Source: Rubrobacter sp.
GTDB lineage: Bacteria > Actinomycetota > Rubrobacteria > Rubrobacterales > Rubrobacteraceae
Direction of reading: 5' to 3'
NCBI GenBank assembly: GCA_013815575.1
Contig: JACDFX010000024.1
Location: forward strand, 1 to 9,479
DNA: 9,479 nucleotides
Part shown: one piece after another, positions 1 to 4,254 of the stretch
Position numbering within the stretch: position 1 is the stretch's first letter
How the letters are laid out: each line of letters opens with the position of its first letter
Notes under the pieces: generated by a model
Told to the model about the DNA's origin: nothing
Seen by the model: the letters and a program-made list of their open reading frames with translations, nothing else
Database searches by the model: none
Made by a program: the position numbers and the translations under genes

Positions 1-1
1 C

Positions 2-145
2 TCACTTCTCGCCGAAGGGAAGTTCAAGGCGCACGTCGCACGCCGGATGCCGTTGGAGAAGGCGTCAGAGGCGCTCGGGCTTCTCGTCTCGGGCAAGGCC
101 AGCGGCAAGGTCGTGCTCGTCCCGGGTCTCGAAACAGAGTGGTGA
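2..145 (+). CDS. C-terminus of a medium-chain dehydrogenase/reductase (quinone oxidoreductase or zinc-type alcohol dehydrogenase family), partial
   Basis: Forty-seven codons in frame from the window edge, ending in TGA at 143-145. The sequence contains AEGKFKAHVARRMPLEKA followed by a helix (SEALGLLVSG) and GKVVLVPG. This is the usual C-terminal signature of NADPH:quinone reductases and related MDR proteins: a 'plee A..A......G...GKvVl' pattern closing the catalytic domain. The N-terminal and Rossmann portions lie outside the window, so cofactor and substrate cannot be judged. A GTG at 142-144 overlaps the stop and opens a 13-codon frame that ends at 183. It may be the stub of a lost downstream gene that was once translationally coupled. 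The family call is fairly secure and the specific enzyme is not. Confidence 0.7.
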   Translation, partial: SLLAEGKFKAHVARRMPLEKASEALGLLVSGKASGKVVLVPGLETEW

Positions 146-290
146 GCGAATCGTCGACGCCTGCGCGGAGCCAGGACCGATGATTTCACCACCTCACCCT
201 AGACGAGTCCGTGACGGGAAGTGGCCTACGCCCCCTGCGGGACCCCGAAGAACCGGACGTGCATGAGTTCCCGCCGCCGACCGGCTCCGA

Positions 291-319
291 CGCTACCCAC
301 GTACCATGAATGGGTAGCG
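291..319. repeat. Perfect 9-bp inverted repeat (hairpin or operator)
   Basis: CGCTACCCA at 291-299 is mirrored exactly by TGGGTAGCG at 311-319 with an 11-nt loop. No T-run follows on either strand, so it does not look like an intrinsic terminator. It could be an operator, an RNA processing hairpin, or the end of a degraded element. Its role is unknown. Confidence 0.4.
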
Positions 320-417
320 CCCGGAGCACCACACGGGGGTATCCGAAGCCCGATAAATGAAAATGCCCTCCGGGCGTTGGCGTAAGATCCTGCGCGACTG
401 CTACTCATACTCCGGTT

Positions 418-423
418 TACAAT
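418..423 (+). promoter_or_regulatory. Candidate -10 element (TACAAT) for the CRISPR-like RNA
   Basis: TACAAT matches five of six positions of the sigma-70 -10 consensus. Its last base is 6 nt before position 430, so transcription would be expected to begin at about the first base of the first repeat. I find no good -35 box at 16-18 nt upstream. If real, this is a weak or activator-dependent promoter driving a transcript with almost no leader, as expected for a stand-alone crRNA-like RNA. Confidence 0.35.
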
Positions 424-429
424 GGCACG

Positions 430-532
430 GTTCCACCCGGCCTTCGGGCCGGGCGAGGATTGGAACTACAAGCCGCGGGTCCTCCTCAACGAGGCGTTGT
501 GCCCAACTTTCGAGTCGGGCAAGGGATGGAAT
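430..532 (+). CRISPR. Degenerate two-repeat, one-spacer CRISPR-like unit (crRNA-like RNA candidate)
   Basis: Repeat A is at 430-466 and repeat B at 496-532; each is 37 nt and they agree at 25 of 37 positions. They flank a 29-nt spacer-like sequence at 467-495. Both have the architecture of Cas6-processed type I/III repeats: GTT at the 5' end, a palindromic stem, and a GG.TGGAA-type 3' end resembling the common ATTGAAAC handle. Repeat A has a perfect 7-bp stem (CCCGGCC/GGCCGGG) with a TTCG loop. Repeat B keeps the TTCG loop and a 6-of-7 stem (CCCAACT/AGTCGGG), with compensatory changes at two pairs. Repeat A keeps the handle-like ATTGGAAC that would become the 5' tag, while repeat B has lost it and keeps its hairpin. 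That is the asymmetry expected if one guide RNA is made from this unit. No cas genes are present here. It could be a regulatory CreA-like RNA, a mini-array served by Cas proteins elsewhere, or an array remnant. Confidence 0.7.
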
Positions 533-571
533 TTTGGCGGAAACGGGTGAGCTTATTATCGGTGCCGAATT

Positions 572-594
572 ACACCTGGTCGAAAGGCAGGTGT
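572..594. promoter_or_regulatory. Inverted repeat upstream of hicBA (operator or terminator hairpin)
   Basis: ACACCTG at 572-578 pairs perfectly with CAGGTGT at 588-594 across a 9-nt loop. It lies 40 nt after the mini-array and about 20 nt before the hicBA -10-like box. It could be the 3' hairpin of the CRISPR-like transcript (followed only by CATTT, a poor T-tract) or an operator for hicBA. The encoded HicB shows no DNA-binding domain, so a different regulator would be needed for the operator role. Confidence 0.4.
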
Positions 595-615
595 CATTTG
601 GAGCGTTGTGATAGG

Positions 616-644
616 TACAATTCGGAGACGACTCGAGGAGGTGA
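616..644 (+). promoter_or_regulatory. -10-like box and very strong Shine-Dalgarno for hicB
   Basis: TACAAT at 616-621 is the same -10-like hexamer seen before the mini-array. GAGGAGGTGAT at 635-645 is close to a full complement of the 16S 3' end and sits directly before the ATG at 646. This ribosome site fixes the start of hicB and rules out the longer upstream open frame through the repeats. The -35 is not recognisable, so transcription may also reach hicBA by read-through from the CRISPR-like unit. Confidence 0.45.
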
Positions 645-645
645 T

Positions 646-858
646 ATGGCCGAATTTACTGCGGAGTTTCGTCAGATAGAGGATGGATGGTGGATGGCGC
701 AGTGCATCGAGGTCCCGGAAGCGGTGACACAGGGTGAGACCCTCGAAGAGGCGCGGGAGAACCTCAGAGAGGCTTTGAAATTGGTGATCGAATCCCGGCG
801 CGAAGACTCGGCGGGCGTCGCGGGAAGCATGCGCGAGCCCCTGAACATCGCAATTTGA
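646..858 (+). CDS. hicB: HicB-family antitoxin, short form
   Basis: A 70-residue protein with the partial RNase H-like HicB fold. FTAEFRQIEDGWWMAQCIEV (residues 4-23) gives the first strands, with the characteristic 'G.W.A.C.E.P' pattern. It is followed by AVTQGETLEEARENLREALKL (about residues 26-46), the typical 'T.GeT.eEA..n..eA' helix. HicB binds and blocks the HicA RNase toxin. The protein ends about 24 residues after this helix with a short tail, so there is no ribbon-helix-helix or HTH domain. Short HicBs like this are known, and they cannot be assumed to autorepress their promoter. The order is hicB then hicA, with a 4-nt overlap. Base composition is visibly less GC-rich than the flanking genes, suggesting acquisition. 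Confidence 0.85.
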   Translation: MAEFTAEFRQIEDGWWMAQCIEVPEAVTQGETLEEARENLREALKLVIESRREDSAGVAGSMREPLNIAI

Positions 859-1043
859 AGCGTCGGCAACTTGTCAAGCATCTGAAGCAACAGGGTTGCG
901 AATTGTTGCGCGAAGGCACGCGGCATACTCTTTACGTCAATCCGGAGAACAGAAAACGAGTGCCGGTACCGCGTCACGTGGAGATCAAGAACACGACAGC
1001 CCGAGAAATTTGTAAGCAACTGGAGATAAAACCTATCGAGTAA
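855..1043 (+). CDS. hicA: HicA-family mRNA interferase toxin
   Basis: A 62-residue protein starting at TTG 855, whose codon overlaps the hicB stop (TTGA), so its translation is coupled to the antitoxin. KRRQLVKHLKQQGCELLREGTRHTLYVNP and KRVPVPRHVEIKNTTAREICKQLEI-type segments give the dsRBD-like HicA fold. The catalytic histidine is H24 in the 'R.G.R/SH' position, with the conserved VPVPRH (about residues 36-41) following. Length and motifs are those of an intact HicA. HicA proteins cleave mRNA and tmRNA independently of ribosome-site specificity. The start codon is weak for a toxin, which fits antitoxin-first expression. The gene is relatively AT-rich, like hicB. Confidence 0.87.
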   Translation: MKRRQLVKHLKQQGCELLREGTRHTLYVNPENRKRVPVPRHVEIKNTTAREICKQLEIKPIE

Positions 1044-1068
1044 TCGTGCGCGTTACTTGCCTCCTCTG

Positions 1069-1085
1069 GGTTGCCTCTGGCAGCC
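1069..1085 (+). terminator. Short hairpin after hicA, doubtful terminator
   Basis: GGTTGCC at 1069-1075 pairs with GGCAGCC at 1079-1085 (one G-T wobble) over a TCT loop, 25 nt after the hicA stop. No T-run follows; repeat C begins 5 nt later. It may reduce read-through, but the call is weak. Confidence 0.2.
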
Positions 1086-1090
1086 GCACC

Positions 1091-1127
1091 GTTGCGCCCG
1101 GTCGAGAGGCCGGGCGAGGATTGGAAC
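1091..1127 (+). CRISPR. Solitary CRISPR-like repeat (repeat C)
   Basis: A 37-nt sequence matching repeat A (430-466) at 30 of 37 positions in the same orientation, including an identical 3' half from the stem through GAGGATTGGAAC. Differences concentrate in the loop: A has CC-TTCG, C has TC-GAGA. The 7-bp stem is still formed (CCCGGTC/GGCCGGG, one wobble), so one stable tetraloop class (UUCG) has been exchanged for another (GNRA-type). No second repeat is found about 29-36 nt downstream; a GTTGCG.CCGG start at 1182 matches only the first 11 nt. It is either a truncated array end or a one-repeat guide precursor. Confidence 0.65.
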
Positions 1128-1223
1128 CTGGCCGGCGTATGAAAGCGCGGGCGGTGCGAGTATCTCAATCGGCTTCGGGGCGTTGCGACCGGGGCTTTTG
1201 GATCTGCGGTTGATGGTCGCGGG

Positions 1224-1253
1224 TTGTACAAGCCGCCGGTTAGCGGCTACGAT
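1224..1253 (+). promoter_or_regulatory. Predicted promoter of the aminotransferase gene, overlapping an inverted repeat and a spacer-matching site
   Basis: TTGTAC (1224-1229) and TACGAT (1248-1253) are separated by 18 nt and lie about 37 nt before the ATG at 1290, a plausible if moderate sigma-70 promoter. Between them an inverted repeat AGCCGC...GCGGCT (1231-1236 and 1243-1248) has an operator-like position. The stretch 1227-1240 matches positions 1-14 of the mini-array spacer (467-480) with a single mismatch at position 11. It is preceded by TTG in the place a type I PAM would occupy. Repression here by a protein at the inverted repeat, or by a guide-bound Cascade, would block transcription of the gene at 1290. 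Confidence 0.4.
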
Positions 1254-1289
1254 TGATCTTTTCGCACACGTACACGAGAGGGCAGCCAG

Positions 1290-2390
1290 ATGACCGACAC
1301 TATGGCCGAGAAAATCGTGTTCACCCGCGGCGTGCCGCCGCCGGAGGCTTTCCCGACCGAAGAGCTTGGAGAGTGCCTCGACGCGGCGGTGCGCGGGGAC
1401 GCGGCGACCGTTTTGCAGTACGGGCAGCAGCGGGGGTACGCGCCGCTGCGGCGGGAGCTCGCCGAAGAGTACGGGGTCTCCGAGGCGGAGATCCTGGTTG
1501 GGAACGGCTCCTTGCAGCTGCAGGACCTGGTGGCCTCGTACCTCGCGCGGCCGGGGGCTGCGGTCTTTACCGAGCAGCCGAGCTACGACCGTGCGATCAA
1601 GACGTTCCGTCGTCGGGGGGCGCGGGCCATAGGCATCCCGCTGGAGGAGGATGGGATCAGCGTGGACCGGCTGGAGGCCGCCCTCGCCCGCGAGGTCCCC
1701 GCGTTTTTGTACCTCGTGCCTGACTTCCAGAACCCTGCCGGGGCGACGCTTTCGCTGGCGAAGCGGCGCCGGATCGTCGAGCTCGCCGTCGAGCACGACT
1801 TCTGGGTCATAGAGGATATCCCGTACCGCAAGCTGCGCTACGAGGGCGAGGACCTGCCGCTCTTGCGCGAGATCGACGCCTCGCGGGTCATCACGATGAG
1901 TTCGTTCTCCAAGCTGCTCTCCCCCGGCATCCGGGTTGGGTTCATGATCGCCCCCGAGGCCCTGATAGACGCCGCGACGGCCCTCGGCGAGGACACCTAC
2001 CTCGCCCCGGTCCTCCCGACCCAGGCCGCCGTCGCCGAGTTCCTGCGCCGCGGCAGGTTGCAGCCGAACATCGACCGCCTCAAGGAGCTGTACACTCCCC
2101 GCTGGAGGACCATGTCCGACGCCGTCCGCCGCGAGTTGCCGGATGCCCAGGCCTTTATCCCCGGCGGCGGCTTCTTCGTCAGCGTGATGCTCCCGGAGGA
2201 TGCCAACACGGAGAACCTCGTCGGCCGCGGAAAAGACGCAGGCCTCGTGCTTACGCCCGGAGCCGCCTTTTTCGCTGACCCCGACGACGGCGAGGCCGTA
2301 CCGGGCGACCGCTTCGTGCGGCTGCCCTTCTGCGCCGTCACACCCGAGCAGATCGAAGAGGGTGTCAAGAGGCTGGCGAGCCTCTTGTAG
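1290..2390 (+). CDS. PLP-dependent aminotransferase, fold type I, MocR/LysN (2-aminoadipate aminotransferase-like) group
   Basis: A 366-residue class I/II aminotransferase. Visible features are QYGQQRGYAPLR (43-54), GNGSLQLQDL (71-80, cofactor phosphate side), the VPDFQNPAG motif with N148, the D176/Y179 cofactor contacts in IEDIPYRKLRYEG, the Schiff-base lysine K208 in SSFSKLLSPGIRVGF, and the substrate carboxylate arginine R344 in RFVRLPFC. This pattern resembles the aminotransferase half of MocR regulators and free-standing 2-aminoadipate/aromatic aminotransferases. There is no N-terminal winged-helix domain, so it is an enzyme and not a regulator. The ATG at 1290 is preceded by GAGAGGG at 1276-1282. 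It is a single-gene unit: a predicted promoter is at 1224-1253 and a terminator follows at 2411-2445. The exact amino donor is unknown. Confidence 0.85.
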   Translation: MTDTMAEKIVFTRGVPPPEAFPTEELGECLDAAVRGDAATVLQYGQQRGYAPLRRELAEEYGVSEAEILVGNGSLQLQDLVASYLARPGAAVFTEQPSYDRAIKTFRRRGARAIGIPLEEDGISVDRLEAALAREVPAFLYLVPDFQNPAGATLSLAKRRRIVELAVEHDFWVIEDIPYRKLRYEGEDLPLLREIDASRVITMSSFSKLLSPGIRVGFMIAPEALIDAATALGEDTYLAPVLPTQAAVAEFLRRGRLQPNIDRLKELYTPRWRTMSDAVRRELPDAQAFIPGGGFFVSVMLPEDANTENLVGRGKDAGLVLTPGAAFFADPDDGEAVPGDRFVRLPFCAVTPEQIEEGVKRLASLL

Positions 2391-2410
2391 GTTTCAGGCA
2401 GCTGATGCCT

Positions 2411-2445
2411 CGGAGAGGGGGTGGCACATGCCGCCCCCCTCTCCG
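2411..2445 (+). terminator. Strong GC-rich terminator hairpin
   Basis: CGGAGAGGGGG at the 5' arm faces CCCCCCTCTCCG at the 3' arm, with a further TGGC/GCCG inner part and an ACAT loop; there is one bulged or wobble position. It starts 20 nt after the aminotransferase stop. The tail CTCTATACTTG is only modestly T-rich, as is common in high-GC actinobacteria. Confidence 0.7.
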
Positions 2446-2602
2446 CTCTATACTTGCTAAACACCTGCAGTTCGGCTGCGTGGACCACTACGTCCTCGTC
2501 GGAGCCGCGGGTGCAGGCCGAGTCGTTGGCCGGGTCGCCCTGGTAGATGGCGGCGCCGGTGCACTGGTTGCTGAGGACGCGGAGCTGGCGATGCCTACCA
2601 GA
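2446..2602 (-). pseudogene. Possible decayed minus-strand coding fragment, unrecognised
   Basis: On the minus strand a frame from about 2602 down to 2446 has strongly G/C-ending codons and natural composition, including TGAAIYQGDPANDSAC and DEDVVVHAAELQVFSKY. It has no start: a TGA lies just upstream at 2603-2605. A good ATG with a GGGAG-type ribosome site at 2617-2619 opens a different frame (MDVRLDLVGIA...), so one frameshift near 2590-2600 would join the two. At its other end it runs into the terminator without its own stop. I do not recognise the family. The best reading is a frameshifted, truncated remnant. It could also be a chance open frame in GC-rich DNA. Confidence 0.3.
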
Positions 2603-2763
2603 TCAAGCCGTACGTCCATGGTTCTTCTCCCTTCGCTCCCAACCGAGCTTACTCCAGGTCACTTGAGTTCCCACGGTCAAAACTGGGAACCAAGCGTGTA
2701 ATTCCGGTAACATGGGCTCAACAGACGTTTAAGTCGTCCACGTGGCGGCGGGGAGGAGGGTGC
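2603..2763. promoter_or_regulatory. Upstream region of the permease with a 7-bp inverted repeat
   Basis: GTTCCCA (2667-2673) and TGGGAAC (2684-2690) form a perfect inverted repeat with a 10-nt centre, about 75 nt before the permease start. The position suits an operator. Possible -10-like hexamers (TAACAT at 2708-2713, TGTAAT at 2697-2702) lie just downstream without convincing -35 partners. GGGAGGAGGG at 2751-2760 is the permease ribosome site. Confidence 0.35.
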
Positions 2764-4140
2764 ATGGAAGCATCAGAGGCCAGGGAGGGTCAGGGCGGGC
2801 ATCCGCCCCTAAAGCGAGGGATAGGACGGGTGTTGCTCCTGTTCTTCGTGATCGGGGACATAGTGGGGGCCGGCATCTACGCGCTCGTCGGCGAGGTGGG
2901 GGCGGTCGTCGGCGGGGCCATCTGGGCGGCCTTCCTTGCTGCCTTCGTGCTCGCCATTTTTACCGCCGCCTCCTACGTGGAGTTGGTGACCAAGTACCCG
3001 CGGGCGGGTGGGTCGGCCACGTACGCCCACAACGCCTTTCGGAACCCATTCGTCAGCTTTATCGTGGCGTTCGCGGTGGCCGCCTCCAGCATCACCTCGG
3101 CCTGCGTGCTCACGCTCGCGTTCTCCGGCGACTACCTGAGCCAGTTCATCAACGTGCCGACGCTGCTCTCGGCGGTGGTCTTCCTGGCGCTCGTGTCCTT
3201 CATCAACTTCTACGGCATCGCCGAGTCGGTCAGGATCAACGTGGTGCTGACTTGCGTGGAGCTCTTCGGGCTGCTCCTGATCGTCCTTATCGGGGTGGTC
3301 GCGCTAGGCTCCGGCACGGGCGACCCGGGGCGGGCCTTCGAGTTCAAGGAGGGCTCGGCGGTGCTGCCGGCGATTCTGGCCGGTACGGTCCTCTCGTTCT
3401 ACGCCCTCATCGGCTTCGACGACTCCGTGAACGTGGCCGAGGAGGTGCAGGGGCCGAGCCGGTCCTACCCGTTCGCCATCTTCGGCGGGCTGCTGGCCGC
3501 CGGCATCATCTACCTTCTCGTCACCTTTACCGCCTCGATGGTGGTCCCGACGGCTGCCCTCGCGGGGTCTGACGGCCCGCTGCTCGAGGTCGTCGAGCGG
3601 GGGACGCTCCCGATACCAACCACCCTCTTCGCCGCCATCGCGCTGCTCGCGGTCTCCAACGGGGCGCTTATCAACCTGATCATGGCCTCCCGCGTCGTCT
3701 ACGGGATGGGTGACCAGGGTGTGCTGCCCAGGATCTTCTCCACGGTCCACCCGAACCGGCGCACGCCCTGGATCGCCATCCTCTTCACCTCCCTGGTGGC
3801 CCTCGCGCTGCTCATCACGGTGGGCAGGAACCCGGACGCCCTCGATACCCTCTCCAGTACGACCGTCGTGCTGCTCCTCTCGGCGTTCGTCGTCGTCAAT
3901 ATCTCCGTCCTTGTGTTGCGCCGCGACCGGGTGGACCACGAGCACTTCACCACCCCGAGCGTGTTACCCATCCTAGGCATAGTGGTCTCGAGCGCGCTCC
4001 TAATCTACGCAGCGATCAGCGACATCCAGGTCTTCGGGCTCGCGGCCTTGCTGATAGGGATAGGCGTGGTTCTCTACGTGGTAAACGTCTTCGCCAAGCG
4101 CAGCCTCGACCGCGAGAACCCCGAGGCGCACGGGGATTGA
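2764..4140 (+). CDS. APC-superfamily amino acid permease
   Basis: A 458-residue integral membrane protein with about a dozen hydrophobic segments and short charged loops. The first membrane segment carries the APC substrate-binding motif GDIVGAGIYALVGEV (about residues 31-45), where the broken helix contacts the alpha-amino/carboxyl groups. YPRAGGSATYA follows the second segment, and the family-typical GFDDSVNVAEEVQGPSRSYPFAI marks the sixth segment and following loop. MGDQGVLPRIFSTVHPNRRTPWIAIL matches the conserved loop before the ninth segment. The N-terminus is cytoplasmic and charged. This should be a secondary transporter importing or exchanging amino acids, and the substrate cannot be told. 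The ATG is preceded at a good distance by GGGAGGAGGG. It is monocistronic by spacing: 373 nt from the previous gene and 114 nt from the next. Confidence 0.9.
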   Translation: MEASEAREGQGGHPPLKRGIGRVLLLFFVIGDIVGAGIYALVGEVGAVVGGAIWAAFLAAFVLAIFTAASYVELVTKYPRAGGSATYAHNAFRNPFVSFIVAFAVAASSITSACVLTLAFSGDYLSQFINVPTLLSAVVFLALVSFINFYGIAESVRINVVLTCVELFGLLLIVLIGVVALGSGTGDPGRAFEFKEGSAVLPAILAGTVLSFYALIGFDDSVNVAEEVQGPSRSYPFAIFGGLLAAGIIYLLVTFTASMVVPTAALAGSDGPLLEVVERGTLPIPTTLFAAIALLAVSNGALINLIMASRVVYGMGDQGVLPRIFSTVHPNRRTPWIAILFTSLVALALLITVGRNPDALDTLSSTTVVLLLSAFVVVNISVLVLRRDRVDHEHFTTPSVLPILGIVVSSALLIYAAISDIQVFGLAALLIGIGVVLYVVNVFAKRSLDRENPEAHGD

Positions 4141-4254
4141 CCCGACGCCTCCCGGAATTTTGTACCGGCGGCCCATTTCATGTTCGCGGCGGGTGGCGTA
4201 TTCTGGCGCCGTGATTCTTGAGGAGAGAACCCAACCCACGGACGGAGCCCCGAG

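Larger units (their letters stand above)
146..429. other. Gene-free leader region before the CRISPR-like mini-array
   Basis: I see no convincing coding frame in this stretch. Open frames here lack ribosome sites and have unconvincing composition. It holds the hairpin at 291-319, a short hairpin at about 363-378 (a 7-bp GCCC/GGGC-type stem with one wobble, no T-tract), and a -10-like box at 418-423 immediately before the first repeat. It may be decayed accessory DNA and would also be the place to look for an array leader. Confidence 0.4.

Noticed and set aside
226..408. Minus-strand 60-codon open frame
   Set aside because: No ribosome site, unnatural composition, and it overlaps the 291-319 hairpin.
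357..611. Open frame on the plus strand across both repeats
   Set aside because: No ribosome site and no family-like sequence. Frames through GC-rich palindromic repeats are expected to stay open by chance.
460..645. Longer HicB start upstream, through the CRISPR-like repeats
   Set aside because: The perfect ribosome site at 635-645 directly before ATG 646 and the HicB domain boundary fix the start. The upstream frame is low-complexity and overlaps the repeats.
1182..1218. Fourth CRISPR-like repeat
   Set aside because: Ten of the first 11 bases match repeat C, but the stem and the handle are absent and the spacing (54 nt) is wrong.
1057..1293. Open frame across repeat C
   Set aside because: Its only shared motif with the frame at 357-611 (RGRARIGT) is simply the translation of the repeat. 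No start context.
3304..3945. Minus-strand 213-codon open frame opposite the permease
   Set aside because: Antisense shadow of the permease coding frame, with no ribosome site or family signature.
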